Shown one piece after another: positions 44,174-53,509 of a DNA stretch of 64,000 nucleotides (its first letter is position 1; the number at the start of each line of letters is the position of its first letter). Location of the stretch: positions 1,302,001-1,366,000 of the forward strand of contig NZ_AP025508.1 in NCBI RefSeq assembly GCF_024347615.1. Direction: 5' to 3'. The notes below the pieces were generated by a model. That model saw only the letters and a program-made list of their open reading frames with translations. It was not told the origin of the DNA and searched no databases. Origin of the DNA: Vibrio splendidus (GTDB lineage: Bacteria; Pseudomonadota; Gammaproteobacteria; Enterobacterales; Vibrionaceae). Made by a program: the position numbers and the translations under genes.

Positions 44174-44462
44174 GATTCGCTTTCGTTACACCACGATGGT
44201 ATGTACAAAATGTATCATCGGCCTCGGTGGTTTTACTATGAATCTTAATGTTGGTTATCACTTCTACAGCCCCTGCATCGTAACAAGCTTGCTCTGCCTT
44301 TTTAACGATATCGAGTAATTGATTGAGCTCACCTTTCATTGTGGTTTCCATCGCACCAACTTGGAAAGGCACATCGGCTGCTTTCACAACTTCAATGGCT
44401 TTATCAACTACTTCGAAGTTGTTGCCTTCTTTGACGCGAGGGATCACTTGGAAGGCAACCAT
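44160..44462 (-). CDS. Thiamine-binding protein (MTH1187/YkoF-like, PF01910)
   Basis: A 100-residue cytoplasmic protein if the ATG at 44462 is used; GAAGTG lies just ahead of it. The frame extends to 44507 but has no RBS there. The order VAFQVIPRVKEGNNFEVVDKAIEVV, then VGAMETTMKGELNQLLDIV, is typical of the Thiamine_BP (MTH1187) family, which forms ferredoxin-like dimers binding thiamine or HMP. The role is unclear. It is not linked to thi genes here; an ABC ynj operon lies 2 kb away, but on its own transcript. Confidence 0.78.
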   Translation of the reverse strand: MVAFQVIPRVKEGNNFEVVDKAIEVVKAADVPFQVGAMETTMKGELNQLLDIVKKAEQACYDAGAVEVITNIKIHSKTTEADDTFCTYHRGVTKANHMFV

Positions 44463-44604
44463 CACTTCTTTTTCTCTTTTTAACTCAGACACTTTCTGCT
44501 TACTCAATGATAGGGATTTGTTGCAGATGATAGGTTAATGCGGAGATAAATTCTACAGCGGTTACGCTGCTTTATTTATGACACGAGTGACTGGAGATAT
44601 CGGA

Positions 44605-44826
44605 CTACTTGCTACCCCAGTGGTCGCTAACCCAACCACCAATATGCTCATCAAAATGACTACCACTGAACCTCTGGTTGCGTTCGACCGAGGTATCACA
44701 GTCGTCTTTGTTGTCGATTAGGTTTTGTATGTAGTTTGCCATTGGGTCATTGGAACTCTGACGATCTCGGCGAGTAGCCACTTCCTTAATCAGTTGTAAT
44801 CGATATGTAGAGCTTGCACGTTTCAT
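44605..44826 (-). CDS. Hypothetical protein
   Basis: A 73-residue protein starting at ATG 44826, with GGGAGGT eight bases ahead. It is basic and polar, with an N-terminal helix (MKRASSTYRLQLIKEVATRR) and a C-terminal acidic/aromatic end (FDEHIGGWVSDHWGSK). No signal or membrane segment is seen. I recognise no family. The strong RBS and codon use support a real gene. Confidence 0.6.
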   Translation of the reverse strand: MKRASSTYRLQLIKEVATRRDRQSSNDPMANYIQNLIDNKDDCDTSVERNQRFSGSHFDEHIGGWVSDHWGSK

Positions 44827-45017
44827 TTCAATGACCTCCCGGTTTTTAGACACTAATAGAAAAATTTAGTTGCCAGATATAGGGGCGTCAACGTGATCAG
44901 AAAGTATTTTTTTTGAGCAACCAAGAATCAATACCTTGGCATCATAATTCACAAAAGTGTCATTTAAATTGGCATTTTGTCTGAGTCGATAGGTTGTGAT
45001 TTTACATCTGATTGCAT

Positions 45018-45044
45018 ATAAAAAGCCCAGTACAAACTGGGCTA
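45018..45044 (-). terminator. Terminator of the DEAD-box helicase gene
   Basis: Stem AGCCCAGT/ACTGGGCT with a 4-base loop, followed on the minus strand by TTTTATAT. Confidence 0.8.
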
Positions 45045-45061
45045 ATCGATTTTCTATGGTT

Positions 45062-45113
45062 ATTTTGAAGAGCTGGCTATTTTGAAGAACTGGCTATTTC
45101 GAAGAACTTGGCT
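45062..45113. repeat. 17-bp tandem repeat x3 straddling a stop codon
   Basis: Units at 45062-45078 and 45079-45095 differ at one base (ATTTTGAAGARCTGGCT); a third at 45096-45113 is ATTTCGAAGAACTTGGCT. The helicase stop is at 45094-45096, so the third unit encodes the protein's last residues (PSSSK). Confidence 0.85.
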
Positions 45114-46332
45114 TGCTCTTAAATTGCTTAGCACTTTTCTTCTTTGCGGTTCTTCGGTTAGCCATTTTGTCTTTAGGTGGACGTTTGCGAGCTGTGGCTT
45201 CAGATGCAGGTTTGTCTGTAACAGGGAAACCTTCTAATGCTTGTAGCACAAGAGGCTTATTGGTCAGAGTACGAATCGCATTCAAGTAATCAGTTTCGCT
45301 GTGACTAACCAGAGAGATAGCGCAACCAGTGCTTCCTGCTCTTGCTGTGCGACCAACTCGGTGTACGTAAGTTGCGGAGTGTGTCGGCAAATCAAAATTA
45401 ATCACGACAGGCAGCTGATCAATATGGATGCCGCGAGCCATCACATCAGTCGCGATAAGCACACGGGTCTCGCCATTTTTGAAACTCTCTAATGCTTGCT
45501 CTCGTTCTTCTTGGCTCTTATTTCCGTGTAACGCACTCACATTGATTTTGGATTTATTCAATCGCTTGGTTAATGCGTCGGCATTGTCTTTCGCACCAAT
45601 GAACACCAATACTTGCGGCCATGGGCTCTGATGAAGTAGGGCGATAAGCGCTTGAGCCTTACTGCCTTTGTTCACTAAATACAGAGTTTCTTCAATAGTC
45701 GCGACCACGCTGTTTTCTTGGTGTGTCGTGACTTTAACTGGGTTTGAAAGAAGCAGCTCAGCCTGACTAACCAACTCTGGCGGAAGTGTCGCAGAGAACA
45801 ATAGTGACTGACGTTTGCTCGGTAGTGCTGCAGTAATCGCTTGAATATCGGGCCAAAAACCCATGTCGATCAGGCGGTCGGCTTCATCAAGAACCAATGA
45901 TACGCACTGAGTTACATCCAGTTCGCTACTTTTGATTAAAGCAAGTAGACGCCCCGGAGTAGCGATTGCTAATTGCGGTTGGGTTAGTAATTGTTGCTGC
46001 TGATCATCAGTATTCACGCCACCGGTTAAGGTTACGAATTTGATATCGAGCGCTGTCGCGACCGGCTCTAAAGATTCAGTCACTTGAGACGCGAGTTCAC
46101 GTGTCGGGACGATGATAAGCGCTTGCAGTCCATTCACATCATGGTTGATGTTGTTCAGCAAGGGTAAGCCGAACGCCAATGTTTTTCCGCTACCCGTTTG
46201 AGCCAACGCAAGTACGTCTTTACCCGCAATAATTGATGGAATTACTGCTTGTTGTATCTCAGTCGGTTTGTCGAATTGAGAAGGGATCGCTGTGACGGTT
46301 TTTGCGTTAAGGGTGAGGTTATCAAATGACAT
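45094..46332 (-). CDS. DEAD-box RNA helicase (RhlE-like)
   Basis: A 412-residue ATP-dependent RNA helicase. The Q motif is FDKPTEIQQAVIP; motif I is AQTGSGKT; Ia is PTRELA; II is LDEADR (DEAD); III is SAT; VI is HRVGRTARAG. The start is ATG at 46332 (MSFDNLTLN); a TTG start six codons upstream is possible. A basic C-terminal tail (KRPPKDKMANRRTAKKKSAK) should bind RNA. It is shorter than RhlE proper and its exact role in ribosome assembly or mRNA decay is not assignable. Confidence 0.92.
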   Translation of the reverse strand: MSFDNLTLNAKTVTAIPSQFDKPTEIQQAVIPSIIAGKDVLALAQTGSGKTLAFGLPLLNNINHDVNGLQALIIVPTRELASQVTESLEPVATALDIKFVTLTGGVNTDDQQQQLLTQPQLAIATPGRLLALIKSSELDVTQCVSLVLDEADRLIDMGFWPDIQAITAALPSKRQSLLFSATLPPELVSQAELLLSNPVKVTTHQENSVVATIEETLYLVNKGSKAQALIALLHQSPWPQVLVFIGAKDNADALTKRLNKSKINVSALHGNKSQEEREQALESFKNGETRVLIATDVMARGIHIDQLPVVINFDLPTHSATYVHRVGRTARAGSTGCAISLVSHSETDYLNAIRTLTNKPLVLQALEGFPVTDKPASEATARKRPPKDKMANRRTAKKKSAKQFKSKPSSSK

Positions 46333-46590
46333 AAATGAACCAAGTATCAAAATGGAGGTGGAGTCTAACAGGGCTATAAATGTTAGAGAATGAGTTTTGC
46401 TGCGTTACAGGATAAACGGGTGAATTATACACGTTAAATTTAAGCGTTATCCATACAACTGAACTAAGGCAAGCGAGCTAAGCCAAGCTAATTATACGTT
46501 GGGCATATTGTAATGGTATTGAATGGACGTACAATACCCGCCCTAAAACGATCAAGTATGATTAGGAAGCTTTAAGGAAATGAGAGCGAA

Positions 46591-47217
46591 ATGAGTTGGG
46601 AAAGTATCTGGCTGTTTATTGTCATTGTGTTTTTTATTGCCATCATTCCAGGCCCAAATGCTCTGTTGGTATTGAGCACGGCTTTAACTCAAAGAAAGTT
46701 GTTTGCGTTTATTAACGTGTTGGGTGTGTCATGCGGGTTCTTGTTTCATGCGTTTGTTTCTGCGAATGGCATGAGCTTACTGTTATCTCAGACTCCAATG
46801 GCCTTTGAGGGATTGAAGTGGGCGGGTGTCTTGTACTTAGTCTGGCTTGGTTATAATCACTTTCGAGCGGCACTGCGAGCTCAAGAGGGCGTGCTTGCTA
46901 TAGTGAGTGCATCGAGTAGTAAGCTTTATAACCAGTTTTTCAAAGGACTCCTCACTAATCTACTGAACCCTAAAATCGTTCTGTTCTACCTTTCGATATT
47001 CCCTCAGTTTGTTTCTAAGGATCACATTGTGTCCGACAGTTTAATGTTGGGCGCGATACAGGCGACAGTGGTTGCTACCTGGTTTTTGGTTGTCATTTTG
47101 ATGGCTGATACGTTTAAGAGATTATTGACGAAAAAGCGCACGTCTCAATGGATGAATATTGTGTGCGGGTTGTTGTTTGTTGGCTTCAGTATTCAGTTGG
47201 CGCTGTTTCAGCTTTAG
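46591..47217 (+). CDS. LysE/RhtB-family amino acid exporter
   Basis: A 208-residue inner-membrane protein with six hydrophobic segments. The family motif IPGPNALLVLSTAL (residues 20-33) and the later FKGLLTNLLNPKIVLFYLSIFPQF block define the LysE/RhtB group, exporters of threonine, homoserine or related amino acids. RBS AAGGAA lies about 13 bases ahead of the ATG. It is monocistronic. The substrate is not predictable. Confidence 0.9.
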   Translation: MSWESIWLFIVIVFFIAIIPGPNALLVLSTALTQRKLFAFINVLGVSCGFLFHAFVSANGMSLLLSQTPMAFEGLKWAGVLYLVWLGYNHFRAALRAQEGVLAIVSASSSKLYNQFFKGLLTNLLNPKIVLFYLSIFPQFVSKDHIVSDSLMLGAIQATVVATWFLVVILMADTFKRLLTKKRTSQWMNIVCGLLFVGFSIQLALFQL

Positions 47218-47435
47218 GGGTCATAGCTAACAATCGAACCCCTAGCATATACGACTCATATCTCACTTTTTACTGAATGCTCAGCAATCCTTGTTTCTGT
47301 GCATAAATCTCTAAAGCATTAGCTCGTAAAGTCGATATAATGGTCAGCTATCAATTCGGTGAATGTGTTCGTTCGAAATCCAATTGAAGCTAAAGGCTAT
47401 TGCTTTACCGAATAAACAGAGACAGGGAGTCACAG

Positions 47436-47792
47436 ATGAGTGAAGAGTTATTCACCCAGAAACGCAAATATTACCGCTTGAAGTACCCAAAAAAGGCACG
47501 TCCAGTGATGCGAATTAAGGATGAGCTTTTTCATGTGAGTGAAGTGTCTGAAAAGGGTGTGCGCTTGATGATGCGTAACATCATTCCTGTTTATCGAGGC
47601 TTCTCAATGGCGGGCAGTTTAAGACTGCACGATAACAACACCATTGATATTAGTGGTGCAGTGCTGCGACAAGAAGGCGATGAAGTGATCGTTCAGTTGT
47701 TAGAAGGACCAAGCTTCAAAGATATGGTGTCAGAACAAAGACACATTAGACAAAGATACCCAGTATTTTTTGCTAGCCTCAGAGTGGCATAA
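47436..47792 (+). CDS. PilZ domain-containing protein
   Basis: A 118-residue cytoplasmic protein with the start ATG at 47436 after GGGAGT. KRKYYRLKYPKKARPVM contains the RxxxR-like c-di-GMP binding loop (near residues 9-13), and VSEVSEKGVRLMM is the (D/N)xSxxG strand, here with E and S for the first residues (SEVSEKG). A second YYRLKYP-like RQRYPVFFA occurs at the C-terminus. It may be a c-di-GMP effector, but the altered DxSxxG motif leaves binding unproven. It is monocistronic with a strong terminator. Confidence 0.8.
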   Translation: MSEELFTQKRKYYRLKYPKKARPVMRIKDELFHVSEVSEKGVRLMMRNIIPVYRGFSMAGSLRLHDNNTIDISGAVLRQEGDEVIVQLLEGPSFKDMVSEQRHIRQRYPVFFASLRVA

Positions 47793-47850
47793 AAAGCTTT
47801 TAAAGTTAGATGCCTTAAAGCCCAAGTCATTCATTCAGATCCGATATTAA

Positions 47851-47884
47851 AAAGCCCAGCACTTTCACAAGTGCTGGGCTTTGC
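47851..47884. terminator. Bidirectional terminator
   Basis: Perfect 14-bp stem AAAGCCCAGCACTT/AAGTGCTGGGCTTT with a 4-base loop between convergent genes. Confidence 0.9.
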
Positions 47885-47946
47885 TATATATGCAACAAAC
47901 TAACTATACGGACAAACTAAAGCGCTTAGCCTGTCTATGGTTCGTT

Positions 47947-49071
47947 TTATAGCTCGTCTACTGTTGCCCAAACCGCTGCTAGCATGTCGTGACCAAATGC
48001 AACACTGCGCTCTGGAGACCAGCCGTAAAGTTCGTCAGCGTGGCTGATGTGATCTTTAAACGGCATCTCGACAGTGTAAGCTAGACATTTGAACTGCTCA
48101 CCGATCCAATTTGTGCCGACGGTCATATTTGCTTTGCCCGGTTCGTCTTTATCGTAACCAAATTCATCTTGGAATTCTGGCGTGATAGTCAGAAGCGCTT
48201 GCTTGAAGTGATTCTCCAGTTTTGCAATGCGCTCGTTGTATGAAGGTGTGCCTTCGCTACCTGCAACAAAGTTATATGGAATCGCTTCATCACCGTGAAT
48301 GTCTAGGCACAGATCAACGCCGGTTTCTAGCATGCGCTCGCGCACAAGGAAAACTTCAGGGCTGCGTTCTAGAGAAGGTGATTGCCATTCGCGGTTAAGG
48401 TTTACACCAATCGCATTAGTGCGCAGGTGACCACGGATACTGCCATCTGGGTTCATGTTCGGTACAACACGGAAAACAACACTATCTAGAAGAGAGCGGC
48501 CGACCGTATCTGTTTCATCAAGCAGGCGTTGCAGCAGACCTTCGATTAGCCATTCAGCCATAGTCTCGCCTGGGTGTTGGCGACCAATAACCCAGATGTT
48601 TTTCTTCTCTTCACTTGGCTCACCGATAGTTAGCAAGGTGATGTCGTTGTTATCTAGCGTGTGACCCAGAGTTTCAAGCTTACATGCTGGGTGCGTTTGA
48701 GCACTGTGCAGAAGATCTTGGTGACGATCGTATGAGTATGGCGCGAAGTACGCGAAGTACATTGAATCGTGTTCAGGGATGATATCAAAGTTTAATGTAT
48801 CGCCATCGAACTGAGATGGAATACGGAACCACTCTTCACGGTCATAAGATGCTACAACATCATAATCTTTCCACCCATCAGGGTAAGCAGATGTTGCCAA
48901 TTGGCCGATTTCAAAGTGGTGAGCTTGTTGAGCTTCACTTTCTAAACGGAAATGAAACCATTGAGAGATTTCAGTCTGGTTGTCTGCTGGGATAGTCAAT
49001 TGAATGTTTTGTGGTGAATCTGCTGAAACGACGTGAATGTTGCCGCTTTCGAAATTGCTGAAAATTTTCAT
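47947..49071 (-). CDS. M14 family zinc carboxypeptidase (cytosolic CCP-like)
   Basis: A 374-residue cytoplasmic enzyme. The ATG at 49071 gives the family start MKIFSNFESGNIHVVSA; the frame runs 21 codons further without an RBS. An N-terminal beta-domain (residues 1-115) precedes the peptidase. Zinc ligands lie in RQHPGETMAEW (HxxE) and CLDIHGDEAIPYNF (His). The catalytic Glu is in YTVEMPFKD near the C-terminus. This matches bacterial relatives of cytosolic carboxypeptidases. The natural substrate is unknown. No signal peptide. Confidence 0.88.
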   Translation of the reverse strand: MKIFSNFESGNIHVVSADSPQNIQLTIPADNQTEISQWFHFRLESEAQQAHHFEIGQLATSAYPDGWKDYDVVASYDREEWFRIPSQFDGDTLNFDIIPEHDSMYFAYFAPYSYDRHQDLLHSAQTHPACKLETLGHTLDNNDITLLTIGEPSEEKKNIWVIGRQHPGETMAEWLIEGLLQRLLDETDTVGRSLLDSVVFRVVPNMNPDGSIRGHLRTNAIGVNLNREWQSPSLERSPEVFLVRERMLETGVDLCLDIHGDEAIPYNFVAGSEGTPSYNERIAKLENHFKQALLTITPEFQDEFGYDKDEPGKANMTVGTNWIGEQFKCLAYTVEMPFKDHISHADELYGWSPERSVAFGHDMLAAVWATVDEL

Positions 49072-49209
49072 TGTAGTTTTTATCTCGTAGTTGAGTTGCC
49101 GTAAGACTAGCACACTTTTTTTCGAGCAAACCACTAACTAAATCGTAATGAGATGTTATTTCAATTCTCTATTTTTTGTTATCTACGTTTTAAGCTTTCT
49201 GATTTTGAA

Positions 49210-49485
49210 CTAGCGGCGCTGGCAAGTCGTACAGCCACGACAGGCTGATCGTGTGTAGCGATCCAGTTTACTGCGTTGAACCTTACAGTACGCGTTTTTC
49301 AGTGCTCTTCTTCCAGAAAACCAATCATCGGGTTTCGAGAGGATCAGATAACCATTAAAGCGCTTCACGAGCTCTATTCTATTTTGGTCGATAAACTTGC
49401 TATCAAAGCCAATTTCAAAGTAATCAAGCGCTTGTTCTATGGCGGTGAAACTCGCTATTTTTTGCTGGAATTCTGTTTGGTTCAT
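49210..49485 (-). CDS. NifW-family protein outside a nif context
   Basis: A 91-residue protein starting at ATG 49485. ALDYFEIGFDSKFIDQNRIELVKRFNGYL is close in pattern to the NifW core (SAEEFLdfFgVxYDpxvVxvNRLhILqRFxxYL, as I remember it), and ALKNAYCKVQRSKL to its later helix. In diazotrophs NifW protects nitrogenase from oxygen. There are no nif genes here, so another role is needed. The C-terminus adds a cysteine triad CRGCTTC, a possible metal site. It is divergent from torYZ and shares its upstream region. The family call rests on pattern memory. Confidence 0.65.
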   Translation of the reverse strand: MNQTEFQQKIASFTAIEQALDYFEIGFDSKFIDQNRIELVKRFNGYLILSKPDDWFSGRRALKNAYCKVQRSKLDRYTRSACRGCTTCQRR

Positions 49486-49697
49486 GTCTATTTCAGTACC
49501 GTAAATTTGCAAATATTGTATATGTGTTCGCTACTCCTTATCTTGATTCTAGTACGCTTTTTAATGGGGAAGTACGCCGTTATTTTCAGGTGGATTTTAT
49601 AAATCAACGCGCCCTTATTTGTTTTGTGAATATAAAACCAAATGGTTGCGCAGTCATGGTTATAAGTGATTTGTATTTAGGTCTCATTGCTCACTTT

Positions 49698-49714
49698 CTT
49701 TATTGTCAATAAAG
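49698..49714. promoter_or_regulatory. Palindrome upstream of torYZ
   Basis: CTTTATTG-T-CAATAAAG is a perfect 8-1-8 inverted repeat 90 bp before torY, in the divergent region with the NifW-like gene. It does not match FNR, CRP or NarL consensus. It is a candidate operator. Confidence 0.5.
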
Positions 49715-49802
49715 ACAATTTATGACGTGAATCAATAGTGACTAACCCTAAAGTATTATTCTGATCGCAATTGTTACTAATTGTTGAAGATGATTTCTAA
49801 AT

Positions 49803-50897
49803 ATGTCTATTAAAAAACGATATATCGCTCTTATTGCCGCTGTTGGTATAGGTATTGGCTGGTTAACGCTGGGCGGTACTGCAGCCGTTATGCACTACAC
49901 ATCGAGTACTGAGTTCTGTACTTCTTGCCACACTATGCAAATTCCGTATGAAGAATATGAAGGTTCAATCCACTTCAGCAATGCAAAAGGCATTCGAGCT
50001 GAGTGTTCTGACTGTCATATTCCTTCCGATCCAATTGACTACGTAATCACCAAGATTCGTGCGTCTAAAGATATTTATCATGAGTTTGTGACTGGCAAGA
50101 TTGATACCGAAGACAAGTATGAAGAACACCGTATGGCAATGGCAGAAACCGTGTGGGCGCAACTGCGTGAAAGCGATTCAGCCACGTGTCGTTCTTGTCA
50201 TACTTTCGATGCGATGGACAGTTACGAGCAATCTGAAGATGCAGCAAAAATGCATGAGTACGGACAAGAGAATAATCAGACTTGTATCGACTGTCACAAA
50301 GGTGTTGCTCACTTTGCTCCTGAGCCAGAAATGGACAGCGAAGCCTTTGATAATTTGATGGCATTCACCGAAAAAACAGACCCGAATGCGAAAGTCGTTT
50401 ACTCAGCAGAAACCATCAGTATTGGTGACCTTGGCACTATCAATCCAACGGCACGCCTAGATGTGAAAAGTGTTGAAGGTACTGAGCGCACAATCGAGTT
50501 GCATGCTTACCAGATGAAGGGTGCAGAACAGGTGCTTTACTACGGCGAAGGTCAACGTTCAATCGTTGCGATGCTGACAGACCAAGGGCAACAGAACCTT
50601 GAAGTTGGTGATTTTAAAATGGATGCGTACGGCAATGAATGGCGAACGGCGGTGCTAACCGCGAACGTTGATGCGCCTGTACTGGATTCACTCGAGCCAA
50701 TCTGGGATTACGCTGAAGAACTCGACAATGTTTACTGCTCAACGTGTCACGCAAAAATTGGTGCAAACCACTTCACGGTGAACGCTTGGGGTCCTGTTGC
50801 TAAAGGCATGGGCGAACGTACTGATATTTCAGACCAAGATCTAGAACTGCTTACTAAATTCTTCCAGAACCACGCGAAAGATGTGGTTGGCCACTAA
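49803..50897 (+). CDS. torY: Pentaheme c-type cytochrome TorY
   Basis: A 364-residue membrane-anchored NapC/NirT-type cytochrome, close to E. coli TorY (366). An N-terminal anchor (residues 9-29) precedes five CxxCH sites: CTSCH (about residue 40), CSDCH (about 70), CRSCH (about 130), CIDCH (about 161) and, in the C-terminal extension, CSTCH (about 320). It passes quinol electrons to the reductase encoded by the next gene, which starts 19 bp later. It is clearly a paralogue of torC at 5118. Confidence 0.9.
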   Translation: MSIKKRYIALIAAVGIGIGWLTLGGTAAVMHYTSSTEFCTSCHTMQIPYEEYEGSIHFSNAKGIRAECSDCHIPSDPIDYVITKIRASKDIYHEFVTGKIDTEDKYEEHRMAMAETVWAQLRESDSATCRSCHTFDAMDSYEQSEDAAKMHEYGQENNQTCIDCHKGVAHFAPEPEMDSEAFDNLMAFTEKTDPNAKVVYSAETISIGDLGTINPTARLDVKSVEGTERTIELHAYQMKGAEQVLYYGEGQRSIVAMLTDQGQQNLEVGDFKMDAYGNEWRTAVLTANVDAPVLDSLEPIWDYAEELDNVYCSTCHAKIGANHFTVNAWGPVAKGMGERTDISDQDLELLTKFFQNHAKDVVGH

Positions 50898-50916
50898 GAA
50901 ACAAAGGGAAATAATT

Positions 50917-53364
50917 ATGACAGATATTACTCGTCGCGGGTTCCTCAAAGGAACGAGCATGGCTGCTGGTGCGCTAGCTTTTACATCATTGACGCCAATG
51001 ACAGCGTCAGCTGCGAACAAGCGTGGTAAAGGTGTATTAACGGCAGGTCGTATGGGACCTATGTTGTGTGAAGTAAAAGATGGCAAATTGGTTTCAACGA
51101 CTAATGCTCTCGCACAAACAGTCCCAAATAGCTTGCAAACGACTGGTCCTGATCAGGTTCACACCAAAGCTCGTGTCAAATACCCAATGGTACGTAAAGG
51201 CTTCCTAGATAATCCATCAGCTCCAACAGGAACTCGCGGTGATGACGAATACGTTCGCGTATCTTGGGAAGAAGCTTACAAGCTTATCCACGAACAGCAA
51301 ACGCGCATCCGTAAAGAGAACGGTCCTGAATCCGTATTTGCGGGCTCTTACGGTTGGCGTTCAAGTGGCGTACTGCATAAAGCACAAACGTTGCTGCAAC
51401 GTTACATGAGCTTGGCTGGTGGTTACTCAGGTCACCTTGGTGATTACTCAACAGGTGCTGCGCAGGTCATTATGCCGCACGTAATGGGTTCTATTGAAGT
51501 TTATGAGCAACAAACTACTCACCCGGTTGTATTAGAAAGTTCAGACGTTGTTGTGTTGTGGGGTATGAACCCTATGAACACGCTTAAGATTGCTTGGAGT
51601 TCTACAGACGGTTCTGGTCTAGAGTTCTTCCACAAGCTTAAGAAGTCCGGTAAAACAATCATCGCAATCGACCCAATGCGCTCAGAAACGATCGATTTCT
51701 TTGGTGATGCAATTCAGTGGATTGCACCGCGCCCAATGACTGATGTGGCAATGATGATGGGTATCGCGCACTCTTTGGTCAAGAAAGGTAAGCACGATGT
51801 TGAATTCCTAAGCAAATACACCAGCGGTTACGACAAGTTTGAAGCGTACCTGATGGGTAAAGAAGACGGTGTTGAAAAGACACCAGCATGGGCTGAAGAG
51901 ATCACAGGCGTTCCTGCGAAACAACTTGAGCTACTTGCAGATATCTTCAGTCAGAACCGCACCATGCTTATGGCAGGTTGGGGCATTCAGCGTCAACAAT
52001 ACGGTGAACAACGTCACTGGATGGTGGTCACTCTAGCTGCAATGCTTGGCCAGATTGGTCTTCCAGGTGGTGGTTTCGGTCTTTCTTACCACTACTCGAA
52101 CGGCGGTAACCCAACTCGTGATGCGGGTGTATTGCCAGCTATCTCAGCTTCAATTGGTGGCGGTTCTTCTGCGGGTAATGACTGGGCTGTCTCAGGAGCG
52201 GTGAACGCATTCCCTGTTGCTCGTATTACAGAAGCTCTAGAAAATCCAGGTAAAACATACATGCATAATGGTCATGAACTGACGTTCCCTGACCTGAAAA
52301 TGATTTGGTGGGCGGGCGGTGGTAACTTTACTCATCACCAAGATACAAACCGCCTGATCAAAGCGTGGCAAAAACCTGAGCTAGTGGTTATTTCTGAGAT
52401 CTACTGGACAGCCGCTGCCAAGCACGCCGATATTGTGTTGCCAATTACTACGTCATTTGAACGTAATGATATGACGATGACGGGTGACTACAGTAACCAA
52501 CACCTAGTGCCAATGAAGAAAGCGGTTGAACCTCAAGGTGAAGCGCGTAATGACTTCGATGTATTTGCAGACATGTCTGAGATGATCAAAGCAGGCGGCC
52601 GTGATGTCTTCACTGAAGGCAAAGACGAAATGGCATGGTTGAAAGGCTTCTACGATGCGGCACAAAAAGCAGGCAAATCTGCACGTGTTCGTATGCCTAA
52701 ATTTGGTAAATTCTGGGACGATAACCAGCTTATTGAAATGAAATACAATAAGAAGGCGGCACAGTTTGTTCGTCATGCTGACTTCCGTAAGGATCCAGTG
52801 ATGAATCCGCTAGGTACGCCAAGTGGTAAGATTGAGATCTTCTCTAAAACCATCGAAGGCTACAAGCTTGATGATTGTCCCCCACATCCAACATGGATTG
52901 AGCCTACTGAGTTCTTCGGTAAAGCGAAAAGTGATGAACTGCAACTGATGACAGCGCACGCCGCGCACCGTCTACACAGCCAGTTCAACTACGCGAAGAT
53001 CCGCGAAGAGTATGCGATCGGTAACCGTGAGCCTATCTCAATTAACGTAGAAGACGCGAAAGCACGTAGCATCAAAACGGGTGATCTCGTTCGTGCATAC
53101 AACGATCGTGGACAAGTACTGGTTGGTGCACTAGTGACTGATGGCATCAAGCAAGGCGCTGTATGTATCCACGAAGGCGGTTGGCCTGATTTAGATAAAG
53201 ATACAGGTCTATGTAAAAACGGTGGCTGTAACGTGCTTACGTTGGATATCCCGACTTCTCGTTTGGCGAATGGCTGTGCTGCGAACTCTGCGCTTGTGAA
53301 GATTGAAAAATACACAGGCCCAGCATTAGAACTGACGGCATTTGATCCACCTAAAAATGGTTAA
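50917..53364 (+). CDS. torZ: TorZ-type trimethylamine-N-oxide / S-oxide reductase
   Basis: An 815-residue molybdoenzyme. The start is ATG 50917 with AAAGGGAA upstream, giving the Tat signal TRRGFLKGT (residues 5-13) and ASA near residue 32. The DMSO-reductase core follows, with [17 protein letters not shown] holding the Mo-binding serine. Compared with TorA at 6324 it lacks the long central insertion and resembles E. coli TorZ (809), which reduces TMAO and biotin sulfoxide. It is paired with TorY. It ends before a terminator. Whether TMAO or another S- or N-oxide is the main substrate is open. Confidence 0.88.
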   Translation: MTDITRRGFLKGTSMAAGALAFTSLTPMTASAANKRGKGVLTAGRMGPMLCEVKDGKLVSTTNALAQTVPNSLQTTGPDQVHTKARVKYPMVRKGFLDNPSAPTGTRGDDEYVRVSWEEAYKLIHEQQTRIRKENGPESVFAGSYGWRSSGVLHKAQTLLQRYMSLAGGYSGHLGDYSTGAAQVIMPHVMGSIEVYEQQTTHPVVLESSDVVVLWGMNPMNTLKIAWSSTDGSGLEFFHKLKKSGKTIIAIDPMRSETIDFFGDAIQWIAPRPMTDVAMMMGIAHSLVKKGKHDVEFLSKYTSGYDKFEAYLMGKEDGVEKTPAWAEEITGVPAKQLELLADIFSQNRTMLMAGWGIQRQQYGEQRHWMVVTLAAMLGQIGLPGGGFGLSYHYSNGGNPTRDAGVLPAISASIGGGSSAGNDWAVSGAVNAFPVARITEALENPGKTYMHNGHELTFPDLKMIWWAGGGNFTHHQDTNRLIKAWQKPELVVISEIYWTAAAKHADIVLPITTSFERNDMTMTGDYSNQHLVPMKKAVEPQGEARNDFDVFADMSEMIKAGGRDVFTEGKDEMAWLKGFYDAAQKAGKSARVRMPKFGKFWDDNQLIEMKYNKKAAQFVRHADFRKDPVMNPLGTPSGKIEIFSKTIEGYKLDDCPPHPTWIEPTEFFGKAKSDELQLMTAHAAHRLHSQFNYAKIREEYAIGNREPISINVEDAKARSIKTGDLVRAYNDRGQVLVGALVTDGIKQGAVCIHEGGWPDLDKDTGLCKNGGCNVLTLDIPTSRLANGCAANSALVKIEKYTGPALELTAFDPPKNG

Positions 53365-53395
53365 TCTCTAACGAGAGAAATAGCCGACAGAATAG

Positions 53396-53421
53396 AGCCA
53401 GCTTAATCGCTGGCTTTTTTT
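53396..53421 (+). terminator. Terminator after torYZ
   Basis: Stem AGCCAGC/GCTGGCT with a 6-base loop and T-run. Confidence 0.88.
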
Positions 53422-53509
53422 ATGATCTTTTTTGTGCCACAGAGACTATTACTCTGTGTCGAGTCGACAACTCATAATAATCAACGACATCACAGCGAGA
53501 GATCAGATC

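Noticed and set aside
49276..49602. Plus-strand ORF of 108 codons opposite the NifW-like gene
   Set aside because: The minus-strand frame has a recognisable family pattern; the plus frame is hydrophobic low-complexity sequence without an RBS.
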